This document shows positions 24,238 to 35,913 of a stretch of 64,000 bases of DNA, piece after piece (position 1 is the stretch's first letter; each line of letters starts with the position of its first letter). The notes under the pieces were generated by a model that was not told the origin of the DNA, made no database searches, and saw nothing but the letters and a program-made list of their open reading frames with translations. The position numbers and the translations under genes are program-made. Source of the DNA: Garcia nutans (lineage: Eukaryota; Streptophyta; Magnoliopsida; Malpighiales; Euphorbiaceae); NCBI GenBank assembly GCA_947685225.1, contig CANTUV010000055.1, positions 8,319,501 through 8,383,500 on the forward strand, given 5' to 3'.

Positions 24238-27200
24238 CAATCACCGAATTGAAAATAGTTTATGGAATGTAGAATTCCAAGAAGGCCAACTTATAGCAAT
24301 ATGCTACCCTCTGAACATTCATAATTCTTTTTTTTTTCTAATCTTTTCTTCTTCATTGTTGATCTGATTAGTTTATAATTGACATAAAAAAAACACCTCA
24401 TGATCAATGATTCAAAAAATTTTGTAAATGTCATGTCTTCATTATGCCAATTACAAATAAGAATGTGATGAATTCAAGTCAACTTGGAATTAGTTCCTAG
24501 AAATTTACCCCTCCATAAAGTGAATTCAAATTAACATCCCCCAGCAGTGTAATAATCAACAAAGTTGTTTTTGGGTGTCAAAACAGAAGCTCAATTAAAT
24601 CTTCAGATATAAGCTATCAAGGTTACCTCCATGCTCAAAAAGCTATGCAATAGAATGATTCGTGGCGACCAGCTAAGTATTTCAGGTTTGACCTACATTA
24701 ACAGAAGGGCAAGAACTAAGCTTCACCATCTGAATATGAATTTCAAAAATAAGAGTAGATAGAAAAATAAAAGGTAGTAGTTAAGATGAGTTCCATCTTC
24801 AAGATTACAGCTTTCATGAATATGCTGATGCTGAAGTTCAAATCAAAACAAATTGACAATTAGACTTTAGAAAACATATGATTTTCCAAGAAGGTTAAAT
24901 TGTGCTTGTGCATGAGTTAGAGAGAGAGAGTGGGAGAGGGAGAGAGAGAAAAAGATCAAATGATGCATAATAGTATTGCTATATCAACAATTTGTGATGA
25001 ACAGCCAGCTCAACTCAACACTGGAAGAAGATCAAGGGAATATAATGAAAAATAAAGAAGAATGTACAGAACATTTCGTGCAAGAGAATATAATGACAAA
25101 ATATTAGCTTAAATACCATGATCCATTCCAGTATTATGAACTACAACTTAATTTTATACGTAATAATTATATTCAATATATTTGTTCTCTTTTCTTCCCA
25201 CCATTTATTTTCTATCACTATCTGTTTCTCTCCATCCAGTAAAGAGCATCTACATCATAACAGCAATATGTTGCCTTTAACTTTACATTTGGGTTAAGAA
25301 TTATGCAAAGACTTAAAATAGCAAACATACATGTCCAAGACGCAAAATTTCTGCTTCTTTGTCATTTTCCCATTGAGGAATACCTGAAAATTTATAATAG
25401 AAAATTTTAAAAAAAAAACAAATCGAATAATATTTCCAATTTACCTATCAAATGAAAATATATCAAACAATTCTCTACCAGAAATACATACGGTTTTACT
25501 ACCATGAAAACATATTCAAATGTACATGCTGAAATCACGCAGGCAGAGTTATTCATAAATCATAATAACAGTATTTCAAGATACTCAAATCTTGTCATGC
25601 ACTCATACAAATTCAGATCATCAAGGGCAGAATAGATTGCAAAATACAGGGCGTTAAAAATGAAGTATGAAAGATATTTCTCCATCTACCTTATATATGG
25701 TGGCTAAAATCCACATTCAGTATTCATACTGATAATCCTTAGTATGATAGTTTCTCTAAAGAAGTATATTCGCTATAGTTGGATAACATTAGAAATTTCT
25801 TATGCCAACTACCGTTGTGGTGCATTTAGAAACAGTGATTCATAGTAACCATACCAACCTTTGGGAAACTGAAGATGTCCATCATAATGAATTTTGCGCA
25901 CTCTTTTAAATGATGGAAACTCGGCGCCTATTAAGGATGTGGCTCAAATAAAAATACATCACAATGTTACTCAAATAAAAATACACCACAATGTTAGTTC
26001 TGGTTCTTAAGCAATTCAATTTCTGTAAAAAAAAGAAGAAATATAACTTTGCAATCACAAGATAAAAGAACATTCAAGAAATTTTCCTACCAATTTCATC
26101 AGAATTTAAAGACCTTAGAGTTAAGATATACATGAGTTGAAGCTTTCATACTGCTGTAACTAACATCTAGGAGAGATCCTGTTGACGGTTAAAGTACTTC
26201 CACTGATCATAAAATTTAAGAAACCAAAGTTTTAGCCCAACTCTTAAATCAAAAGGCACAATTTCCTTTCAAAACTTGCTAGCTCACCAGCCTCATTAAG
26301 ATGCTATTCATTTCACATCATTGCCTATGGATATGATATGTTTGAAATAGACAAATGCAGGCATATATTGTGGTTATCCATCCACAAACTCCACATACAA
26401 ACATACAAAATTCTGCCTAATGATAAAAAAAATCTAAAATTTATACTTTTTCTCAGTTTTGCCCAAAACTTTTGATTTTATCAATTTGTCCTAATTTTTG
26501 AGTTTAGTCGTAACTGTGTTCAAGGGAGATAAATTGATCAAAATTGAAATTATAAAAGAATAATATGTTCATAATTGAAATAAACTAATATTCCCCTTTT
26601 TTTTTACTTTCCATCCTCTTTTTTTTCTATTTCCTAATGCCATGAATTTTATTATTACATTAGATTTTTGGAGTTAAAAAAGTGAAAAGAAATATGATTT
26701 CCTTTTTCAGTTTCAAGGTGGCAGTGATTGTATAGAGGGGAACGAATTAGATTTCTTAAATTAAAAAGGAGGGGGAGCGAGAGAACGAAAAGAAGAAAAA
26801 GTGGAAAATTATTTTTTTAAGTGAAAACTATGGTGCAGGGAGAGAAAAAAATGTTACTACAATTATTTTGTTTCAGTTATGAAATTATTTCTTTGACTTT
26901 GACATAATTGCAACTAAAATTGTGAATCTGGACAAAATTGTCAGAATTAAGAACTTACGATAATTGAAAAATGTTTAAAGGTTTTGGATTTTTGAAGTGA
27001 TTGAGCCTACAAAATTCATAAGAGCTTGCAACAAGTCCACTATCATAACAGAATAAGAAAATTGAAATAAGAACTCATAAACTCCAAAACAACAGTAGAA
27101 TTGAAGTTGAAAAATATCAATAAGCTTTATAACAACAAACAGGCTGGGAAAGGAAGCTATAATAGAAATTAATCAAATTATGAAATTCAACAAAAATTCA

Positions 27201-29942
27201 CTTTTGTAATAATAAAAAAGGAGGCCGAACTTATTAGAAATAGGTAAGGCGAAAAATGACACAGAGATAAAAGATATTCAAAACTACTATTCATGTTTCT
27301 ATTGGGTTTGCAGTTCCAGTTGAGAGGGGAGAGGGCAAGCAATCACAGCTTTCTTATTCTCCTCTCTCATTCAACCATAGAAACCATGGCAAGCCAGAAC
27401 AGAATGAAATATTTCAACAGCACATTTCTTTAGATTCATTTTGTATTTTTGTTCTTCTAAAAATCTTCTCTTTGTCTGTGAGTTAGATGATATTCATATG
27501 CTAAGTAATGCGACATGATAAGTTTCTTTGTTATAGACGGTTGTCATTTGAGCCCAAAAACCTCATACATCATTACCAGCATCCCCACATCAGCTGTAAA
27601 ATGAAAAGAACCTTGGAAATAACATAATTGGAAATAACATAATAGTAGGGTCCAGGACCCAAAACTTCGATAACTTCAACAGGAATTTTTAGATGATGAG
27701 CCTATGGTATTACATCTTATAGACTATACACTTCAGGTATGAACAGTCAATTCCTTGAGCAAATATTGCTGCAGCTTGCGGGGGCGGGGGAAGAAATAAT
27801 TGAAATGCTAAAAGCTCCATACTCCACATTCTCCAACCCTTGACTGGTAACAAAACTTATAAACACTTTTTAGGAGCTGTACTTTTAAGCATTGGGCATG
27901 TGTGCCACAAATTGCTATAAGTTCTAAGTACATATTGAGCACTCCTATATCTCCCAGAATTCCCATAAAACATTTAATGCTGAAAGGAAAAGAATCAAAC
28001 ATTTCACAAGTATTTCGATGCAGGAGCAAAAAATTTAGAGTTTTTCCCTAAAATTATTTCTCATGTTTCAATAGTAAGTTACAATTCATCGTCTTAGGTG
28101 CCTGACTGATTCTACCATAGAGGGCAACGATAGACAATAATTCTTCTCCGAACACAGCTTACAACTTTTATCGTACTATACTCTCTAAAGAACAACTCTT
28201 CTCAAAATCTCAAAAGGTGTTGAGTTAAGGATTTTTGTGGTTCTACAGGAAAAACTAGGAACGGAGAGCGCAACCGCCCCCCCCCCCCCCCTTCTTCTTC
28301 TCCTTTCTTCTTCTTTTTCTGCCCACTCTTTGATCTTAAGAATGTTGATTTTAAGAATGAGTGATTGCCCTTCTCCAACCCTTACTGCCCAAGCAAACAA
28401 CTAATGTATTCCACTTATTGAACAGGTTCAGTCTATTCTTAATCTTTTGATATGATTGACTTTATTTAGCATAATAAAAGATTAATTTTATTAGGAATGA
28501 GATTCAAGACCTTATTCAAGCATATCCTATTAGAATTTCAGGCTATGAATAGGGCTAAAACTTTAGTTTTAGAGGCCAAGACAACAACCAATTACTTTCA
28601 GTCTATTTTAATGGTGCATAACCAGAAAATTCAGCATTTTGGATGGTATTTTGACCTCTTTGTTCTCTCTTTTCAATAGTATCCTATCCAATTAACAACC
28701 TAATTTAGGGTTACGGTTCTTAGCTACATGATACTTGTTTTTGTCATAGTCTTTGGCTGTAGAAGTCCAGGTAAAGTGAAGTATAAGTCAAGGTAAAAAG
28801 GAAAGATATATTTGGCATGAATTTTACAACACAAAATGGCCTTAGCCATTTAGGTTGGGTTGCCCTCATTATAAGTCATTCATATTTTTTATCATTAAAT
28901 GTGGCACACATTTCATTTCATTTATTCATTATAAATTAACAATTTTCAACGACAAAACAAATGCTGAGAAATATTGAAATTGAAGATAGATTAACATGGC
29001 ATTCAAGCATAAGCTAAGTTATATAAAAATTGTATCAAACTGAAAGGCATTAAGTGAAGTCAGAAAATCACCATACGAATCTTCCAACTTGTGTATAAAT
29101 GCTAACTGAAATAATGCACCTGCAGTAAAAAAAATAAAAGCATAAAGTTACTAAAATTAAGGCCAGATGATGGAAACTTAGAAGAATATCTATTATCACA
29201 TGTTTTATTAGACGACGTGTCTGCTGGACTTATGTGTGTTTCTTCACATTCTACTCCAACTAGTGAGACAGAATCATCCATTTTAGCAGTTTAGACTAAA
29301 TCCAGGAATTCCCAAACCAGGAGGGGAAGAAGAACACATTGTACCTATTATGATAAGGGTGGTCATACTCGGAAACATTATTCGTATTTTACGTTTTTTT
29401 GCTGTTATGTTTTAAAAAAAATAATTCATCATTTCAAAAACCTATGTTCTAAGAATCCATTTGGTTCTGTTTACCAAATGGGCATATACCAAAATAGATT
29501 TCATAGCTTCATAGAACAAATCTTGCGTTACATATCCTGATTTTAATAATTCAAAATCATTAACAAAATCACAGTCAACTTCATAGTCAATGAAGATAAA
29601 AAATTTCAAAAATTCATCATCAGATGTGATTTTCAAGTTCAGTTATTAGATGAATTAAGATAATTAGAATTCAATTTTTTTTTCTATTTTTAACTTGTAA
29701 AATTCGAACAGAATTGGATTAATAACTGAAAAAAAAATCAAATGCATTGTAAATGAAGAACTAATAAAACTATCAGATCCCTAAAAAAATTGATGCTGGC
29801 TTGCAGGGAAATCCAAAAAATTATGAAAAGGAAAAAAGATTGTTTTTGAGATATAGAGAAAAGAGCAGAGGCGGCTACCTATGATCATTCCAACAGTGAC
29901 GAAGGTTAGGAGCCCAAATATAACTTTCATGGCCGAGGCCAT
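15768..29942 (-). CDS. P4H1: prolyl 4-hydroxylase (AT-P4H-1-like), 287 aa, 12 exons
   Basis: Exons on the minus strand: 29942-29879, 29119-29072, 25927-25859, 25383-25331, 24692-24627, 22491-22417, 20898-20824, 18733-18663, 18578-18527, 18347-18258, 16237-16145, 15875-15768. Every junction is GT/AG, phases agree, and the total is 864 nt with stop TGA. The product is a type II membrane protein of the ER/Golgi that hydroxylates proline in cell-wall glycoproteins (Fe(II)/2-oxoglutarate dioxygenase). Residues 5-22 (MKVIFGLLTFVTVGMIIG) are the membrane anchor. H184 and D186 (KPHHDYF) and H264 (SLHGGC) are the iron ligands, and K274 (GEKWSATKW) binds 2-oxoglutarate. RTSSGMFL and YLSDDVEGGETYFP are conserved family blocks. 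Arabidopsis AT-P4H-1 is 283 aa, so the gene is full length. The symbol is by resemblance; a close paralogue is possible. Confidence 0.93.
18348..18526 (-). repeat. C24-(CT)12 tract before the exon 10 splice acceptor
   Basis: On the plus strand an AG repeat (18374-18397) runs into 24 consecutive G (18399-18422). In the transcript this is a C-run followed by a CT repeat and then further pyrimidines up to the acceptor at 18349-18348, i.e. a ~75-nt pyrimidine tract just before exon 10. Confidence 0.8.
18527..18578 (-). other. P4H1: prolyl hydroxylase exon 9, iron-binding HxD motif
   Basis: This 52-nt exon (residues 175-191 plus a shared Arg codon) encodes KPHHDYFSD. H184 and D186 are the first two ligands of the catalytic iron. 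It is separated from exon 10 by only 179 bp, the shortest intron of the gene. Confidence 0.88.
18896..19304. mobile_element. MITE-like element in prolyl hydroxylase intron 7
   Basis: The ends are inverted repeats: AGCACTTTAGTACCTACC (18916-18933) faces the reverse complement of 19269-19286, AGCACTTTAGTCTCTACC. Weaker similarity extends outward about 20 bp on each side (TTGGGATATGCC / CTGAGGCTTG). The interior is non-coding with diverged internal repeats such as CTCAAAATCTTACA near 19141-19154 and CTCAAAATTTTACA near 19204-19217. The superfamily is not clear. Confidence 0.5.
19305..20823. other. remainder of prolyl hydroxylase intron 7
   Basis: Ordinary intron sequence of moderate AT content. 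No exon-like or transposase-like frame is found on either strand. Confidence 0.55.
20899..22416. other. prolyl hydroxylase intron 6
   Basis: A 1.5-kb intron between exon 6 and exon 7. A 90-codon minus-strand frame at 21284-21556 has no recognisable features and no start context, so it is taken as chance. No mobile element was recognised. Confidence 0.55.
22492..24626. other. prolyl hydroxylase intron 5
   Basis: A 2.1-kb intron. It holds a TA microsatellite at about 24208-24236 and otherwise unremarkable sequence. Several open frames of 60-93 codons (22369-22679, 23126-23709, 24086-24367) overlap one another on both strands without known motifs and are not supported as genes. Confidence 0.55.
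25928..29071. other. prolyl hydroxylase intron 2 (3.1 kb)
   Basis: The longest intron. It contains a possible inverted-repeat insertion at about 26440-27010 (listed separately), a run of 15 C at 28277-28291 flanked by CTTCTTCTTC, and a (CT/AG)-rich patch near 26765-26800. No protein-coding segment is recognised. Confidence 0.6.
26440..27010. mobile_element. possible old inverted-repeat element in intron 2
   Basis: TCAATTTGTCCTAATTTTTGA (from 26480) and the reverse complement of 26900-26945 (ACAATTTTGTCCAGATTCAC and following) are similar and face each other, as in diverged MITE ends. Boundaries and target duplication are unclear, so this is weak. Confidence 0.3.
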
Positions 29943-30208
29943 TGCTCTTCTCACTCGAAAACAATATCGCAGAGCAAGAGAGTGAGGAACAGAGAGAAAT
30001 ATTCTTCAGGTTCTTGTTTCACTCCACAAAGAAAAACGAAGACGCAAGAGAAAGTCTTTTTAGCTGTGTTTTGCTAAAAGCAAGCTTTGTATGTTCACAT
30101 ATTATGGATATTCATTATGAAAGATACAAGTTCAACAAAGGCCAAATAATCTTGTCGCATTTAGTGATAAAATGATTAAATAATGTAAGATCAAGGAAAA
30201 ATATAGAA

Positions 30209-30226
30209 ATATAAATATATATTTGA
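30209..30226 (-). promoter_or_regulatory. possible TATA region of the prolyl hydroxylase gene
   Basis: Minus-strand AAATATATATTTATATT lies about 270 bp upstream of the ATG at 29942. The intervening sequence contains CT-rich patches typical of a leader. The assignment is by position only. Confidence 0.25.
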
Positions 30227-30229
30227 CTT

Positions 30230-31320
30230 CTATTAAATTAAAATTTACCAAAAAAAATTATCTTTTTACTATATTTATTGGATTTAATAAGATTGTTATA
30301 TTAAGATTAATAAATTATGTCAGTCTTCAAATTTAAGAAATATAACTAATAAAATTTATATTACTCTCTTGTTCCACTTGTAGTGTTAATATAAAATTGT
30401 GTTTTAATTGCTTGGTTTGAGGCTTTTCCTCAATTTCTTAAGTGTTCTTGGTGTTTTTCTCATTAAATCTTTGATTAGAAGCCTATTTCTCTAGTTTTTA
30501 AAAATTTTAAAACCCTTTGTTCTTGATTATAGATGTTTGTTTCTATTGGTGTAATTTTTTTATAAGTCATGGTTCAGCCATCCTCTACTGCTCTTTTGGC
30601 GATATAAAGTTTCTATACGAATCTCAGGAGTTTTTCAACCTTTACACTGTATTGTGGGTATTTCTTGGAGCTCTACTTTATCTCTCGTTGAAAGTCTTCC
30701 TTGGCTAGTTGTGATGAGGAAGATTCTATGGCATTTATGGAAGCCATATTCACCTAGCTCTTGTTCAATACTTTGTCTGAGTGGTGCCCTCTCTAGTCCT
30801 TAAAGGAGTGTTTATATTCTCCAATTCCCTCATTCACCATTATGATAAAATTTGAGGATGCATAGGATATTTTGTTAGAGGTATGGATTTATTTTCTTTT
30901 AGCTCTTGTGTTGTTACCTTTGAACTTCCACATGATTTTTTTTCTTTATTTTTCTGTAGGCCTTAGTAATGTTTATCCATGATGAGTGTTCATGGGAGAA
31001 GAATCACTGTGTTTCAAGTTATAGCCAATAAAGGAGAAGTTTGACAAAATTTCTTTCTTCTTTTTGTACCTTATTTTGAGGCTTCATGTAATTTTTTTTT
31101 CTATTTTAATGATAATCTCTCTTATTATTACTAAAAAAAAGTAACATTAATTAAAAAAACGTCAAATTTATCTTATTTATTAAATTCTCCTAATGAAAGA
31201 GTGCTTGAAAAAAGAGTAATTAGGTTAATTACTATGAATTTCTTATAAAACTTATAACCATTAATTATTATCTTGCTTTTTATGCTCTATTCTTACACAA
31301 TATATGAAATAGAAAGGAGA
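30230..31320. other. spacer with a possible A-tailed insertion
   Basis: Sequence near 30300-30370 (AAATATAACTAATARAATTTAT) resembles 54230-54260. The lower-AT block from about 30375 to 31138 interrupts that family and ends in CTAAAAAAAAG, as a retroposed copy might. I recognise no protein in it. Confidence 0.35.
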
Positions 31321-31323
31321 GAG

Positions 31324-31598
31324 TATAATTTATCTACTTAAATCATGATAAAATAGATGAGTTTTTATTATAAAAAATAATTCATATAAAATTGGTAAAT
31401 TTTATAAAAAAAAATTTAATTTATAAATGTATCATTAAAAATTTAGAATATTCATATTTAATATAATTTCTCTACTTAAATCATGATAAAATAGATGAGT
31501 TTTTATTATAAAAAATAAGGCATATAAAATTGGTAAATTTTATAAAAAAATTTAATTTATAAATTTATCATTAAAAATTTAGAATATTCATATTTAAA
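31324..31598. repeat. tandem duplication of 138 bp, two copies
   Basis: The first copy starts at TATAATTTATCTACTTAAAT (31324) and the second at TATAATTTCTCTACTTAAAT (31462). They are nearly identical over their whole length. A diverged relative of the unit is seen at about 54270-54370. Confidence 0.75.
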
Positions 31599-31599
31599 A

Positions 31600-33000
31600 T
31601 TAAATATACTTATTTTTTGAAAAATCACCTAAAAAAATACCATTCTTAAAGGGTTTAATATTTTTTAGACCCTCGTAATGTTAAATACTCCAAAATGGAT
31701 AAAAATACCCCTAATCCTAAAAAACAAAAACTCTCAGCTTGTTTTCTCCATTTTCTATCTCCCTCAACTCGCTCTTTATCATTTTCTCCATTTTTCTATC
31801 TCCTTCCCTAAGGATCTACAACCTTTAGCCCCAAACTTTGTTTCTTTGTAGAAGTTTTTCTTTGCAGGTCAAAATTTTTGTTATAGAAAATAGGTAAGTT
31901 ATTACTTTTTTTTGTTGCAATGTGAAAAATGGTCAATCTTATATTTTTCATAATGCATGTACGATTATGTTATTTTAATTGTAACATGCATCTTATATGA
32001 AGAGAAACTTGTTGGTATTGTTGCATTTTACCAATATCTAGATCTTTTTCTTATTCACCTTCCTTTCTTCTTTATTTTTACCTTTCGATTTAATATTTGG
32101 TTGCTAGAAAAGTTAAATGAAATAGTATAAAGTTTACGAGTTTGTGTTTGAAACGCAATAATGGAGTTTGTTAAGGCTTTTTAATGGGACGTAATGTGAA
32201 GGTAAGAAATGTTAGGGGCAATTAGGGGCGATTATGTCTCACTAACTACCTCTAACTTCTCCTAACAAATAATAACTAATCTTTAAATGCACCTAACGGC
32301 CATGAAAAAAAATTTCATAATAATCCTTAACTCCCTGTGTAGACTAACATATTAAATTGGTATCTTTTTATAGGAATTCAATTTAAATCTAAATACTAGT
32401 TAATTTAGACAGCCCTTAACTATCTATAACTGTCCTTATTCCTAATTGACCTCTAAATTTCCTTAACTGCCTCTTAAATCACTAAATAATACTCCTTAAC
32501 TCACTATGTAGAACAATATATGCAATTCTTTACATATGTAGGAATTCAATTTTAAAACAAAAAAAATATTAAATTAGATAACCCCATCTACCCCTTACTG
32601 TCCCTAACTATCCCCGACTCACCTCTAAATTCCCATAACTGCTACTTAAAACACTTAACAATACTCTTTAAATGTAGGAAAATATGTGCAATTCTTTACA
32701 TATGTAGGCTTTAGATTTTAAAAGAAAAAAATGTTAAATTAGATAGCCCTATATGCCCCTAACTGTCCCTAACTCACACATAAATTTTTCTAACTATCAC
32801 TTAAAATATTGTACAATACTGCATTACTCACTATATAAAGTAATATATGAAATTGGAATTTGTTTGCTGGATTTTAATTTGCAACTTAAAAATTTTAAAT
32901 ATTTATTTGTTGAATGTTGTGATGCATGGAAAAAGTTCTACTATAATTGGTTTTGTTTCTTATTTGTGATTGCAGGGTATTGATTCAAATTTCAATTTGA
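31600..33000. other. 5' region of the Mutator-like element
   Basis: No protein is seen. CT-rich sequence with a leader-like look (31736-31800) and the minisatellite at 32270-32870 precede the transposase. The outer end of the element was not identified; no long terminal inverted repeat is visible. Confidence 0.4.
32270..32870. repeat. minisatellite, ~165-170 bp period, about 3.5 copies
   Basis: Repeating landmarks are AACTGTCCYTA, CTAAATTTYCCTAACTG, CAATTCTTTACATATGTAGG and TTAAATTAGATAGCCC. The last ends at 32580 and again at 32745, 165 bp apart, with a diverged copy near 32400. The array lies just upstream of the Mutator-like transposase remnant. Confidence 0.65.
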
Positions 33001-34836
33001 ATGACGAAGCTTAGTGTAGTTATCCCTATCTGCTATGGTAGAAAATTTAATATGAATACCTCCAAATATGTTAGAGGGTGTACTGAATTTGTTGTGTGGA
33101 CGGAACAACATGATTTCAACAAACTAAAGAAAGCAGCATTAGAAGTGCTTAAATTGATAGTACTTTGAAGATTGTGTTCAACTTTTTTACTAGCTATGAT
33201 GAAGCATCACTTTATGATTTGTAGGTGATAGAACATTTAGTGTTTTCCTTGCATTTGTGACTGAAAATAAACTAAAGCATCCATCGTTAGTTACTATTAA
33301 TAAAGGTGCCTTTAAATTTGGACACTGAAGCAATGATTCATCCGAATTTAAAAAAATTATAGGAGGAGAGGTTCCTAGTCTTGATTCAATACTAGAAGAT
33401 CAATATCATAATGAAGGCATGGATGAAAATTCAATGTTGTCTCTAGTGGTAGAAGACATCCATGTTCCTCTTGAAGATGTTATCCCTGAGGATGATACAC
33501 ATGATTATGATGTGCCTGATGATGCACATGACATTCTGCATTCGAACTAAGTAGAGAATGTCAATATGGTTGCTATACAACATACAATCGAACTTTCTGA
33601 AATTTATAATACTGGTATGGAACATACAACAGAGGTATGCATAGATTGTAATGCTAGATCAAAACAAGAGGATGACATTGAAGATATAGTTTCTTAGTTA
33701 TATGAATCAAGTAATGATATAGATTTAATGCTATTGGGTGAAAGTTTGATATTTGATTCTATTGCAAAGGGTAAAATATTTAAAACAAAGAGGAATTTAA
33801 CTACAACCCTTTCAGTTATTGCAATGAGGGAGAAGTTTCAATTTAAGATTTTTAAGTCTAATTATTGTTTCACCATTATATGTTATATTGATAAATCATG
33901 TACATGGAGATTGAAAAGGAAAAAACACTAGGAACAAGCGAATATTGGATTGTAACCAAATTTGTGTAAGAGCATGCATGTCAGACCAATTTGTTCAAAG
34001 TAGACATAGATAGGCTAGAAGTTAAGTTGTGTTGAGTGTGTTAAAAAGAGATTAATAAATTCGTAAAGAGTTTTCGAACCTAGAGATGTGTTTGATGATA
34101 TGCATAAGAAATTTGATGTGGAGGTAAGTTAATATATCGCATGGAGAGGGTGGGAGTATGCTTACTAGAATATCAGGTTGGGTACTTCAGAGATATCTTT
34201 CTCTATTCTATTGGGACGTTGACATATGTTGACCCAAACATATCCAGGTATAGTTGTTGATATACACTATAGTGATGATAGTCATTTTATTTATCTATTC
34301 TTCGCCCTTAATGCTTCAATTCAAGGTTTTCAGTATTATAGACTTGTAATTTCCATTGATGACACTCATTTGAAAGGAAAATATCACGGTGTGATTTTTA
34401 CAGTAGTTTGTCATGATACCAATCAATAAAAATTCCCATTGGCCTTTGGAGTCATTGCTTCTGAAAATGATGCATCATGGACATAGTTCCTTAAAAAGTT
34501 AAAGGCAGCGTTCAGTGAAAGACAGAGTCATATTATTATTTCTGACATACACTGAGGCATTCAGGAAGTAGTAGCTGATGTTTTTTTAATGCATTTCATG
34601 GGATATGCATGTATCGCCTTCTAAACAACCTAAAAAGCAAATTTCGAAACATTACAAAGGACTTAAAAAAGCACTACTACAAAATTGATAAAATATATAA
34701 AATTCATGATTTTAGTATTCTATTTGGTTCATTTTGTATTATTGTTTGTGGACCCAAAGATTATCTAGAAGGTGTTGGTTTTGAAAAGGTGGATAAGGGC
34801 TCATATGAATAAAAGGATGTACAACATCATGATGAT
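33001..34836 (+). pseudogene. Mutator-like (MULE) transposase, decayed
   Basis: Successive frames match a MULE transposase in order. The start at 33001 reads MTKLSVVIPICYGG. The MuDR DNA-binding domain is at about 33728-33960 (GKIFKTKRNLTTTLSVIAMR, then CTWRLKR). The catalytic domain is at about 34226-34570, with ISIDDTHLKGKYHG for the first Asp and FGVIASENDASW and IIISDIH around the second. The downstream GVGFEK and YNIMMID match the end of the MULE domain. At least six in-frame stops and several frameshifts make it inactive. The copy is cut at 34836/34837 by the LTR of a gypsy element, and the C-terminal zinc-finger part is not seen. MULE transposases are DDE enzymes that move DNA by cut-and-paste. 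Confidence 0.8.
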
Positions 34837-35913
34837 TGATGCATGCATTAGTCGTACCAGTAATATAGATTTGTGAATTCGAATATCATCCCACAAAGAC
34901 CAAATTTTATAATTAATTATTATATTGAGTTACTATTATTTGAGAAACAATATTTGAATGAACAAGATTTGGATAGAAATCTTAAATTAAACTAACTAGT
35001 TGAAAATTTAATATCTTAAATAAATTAAGAATAAATCAATACTTGCATTGATATCAAAATTGATTAAGAAAATTGAGTTAAGATTGGCGGTTATCTTTAA
35101 GCCTAGCTAAAATTATTCAGGGACAGTTTTTCAAATTAACATCAAACTTTTATTTAGATACTTTAATATTAATTTGCATATGATCAAACCTAGTTATTTA
35201 ACCTTATTCAGGGACACGAATAGATGCTCTAAGCTAATTAGATTATCTATTCAAACAAATTCTCAATCAAACATGTTATATAAAATCCTCTATATAAATT
35301 AGGCATTCAAATCTCATTCAATAAAAATCCTAACTTCTCTATTCGACACATCATCAAGGAATTCAATCAATGAAACATTGAATACAAGCATTAAGAATAA
35401 GAAATTTGCATAAATTAGCTCAAATTTAATTAATCAAAGTCAATATCTATCAAAGATTAGGGTTCATGTTTCCTCTAACAAAAAGAAAACTACTCCATAA
35501 TTAAATCTAAAAAACAAAAATTGAAATTGAAAATAAAAATGATAAGATTAAACAAACTCTTAATGAGAATAAGGAAACTCTATAGTAAATTCATGCATGA
35601 GCAAGTGCATGACCATACATATGCTCATGTGTCTTTATGCCCCTCAAAACTCTGCACTAAAAAACTCTAGCAGTAACATGCATGACTATCTACATATCCA
35701 TGCGTCTGCTCATGTGCATCTTTGCCCATTTTGTGTTTTGACTAGATTTTTGCTGTCTTTTCCTAAATTCACCTATAAAAATATAAAATAAGACTAAATA
35801 ATCAAAATAAACAAAATAAAATAAAAATAAGACAAAACTAATAAAAATTTACAAAAACTAAAGAAAACTAATACAAATATTATCCTAATTGTATATAAAA
35901 TATACATTTATCA
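34837..35913 (-). repeat. 3' LTR of the minus-strand gypsy remnant, 1077 bp
   Basis: Bounded by TG at 35913 and CA at 34837 in minus-strand reading. The terminal part contains ATAGATTTGTGAATTCGAAT-like sequence (minus strand of the 34865-34885 area) common near such LTR ends. Only one LTR copy is present, so pairwise age cannot be estimated. Confidence 0.65.

Noticed and set aside
22369..24367. Several 60-93-codon frames as nested genes in intron 5
   Set aside because: They overlap on both strands, lack motifs and lie between confirmed exons of the hydroxylase.
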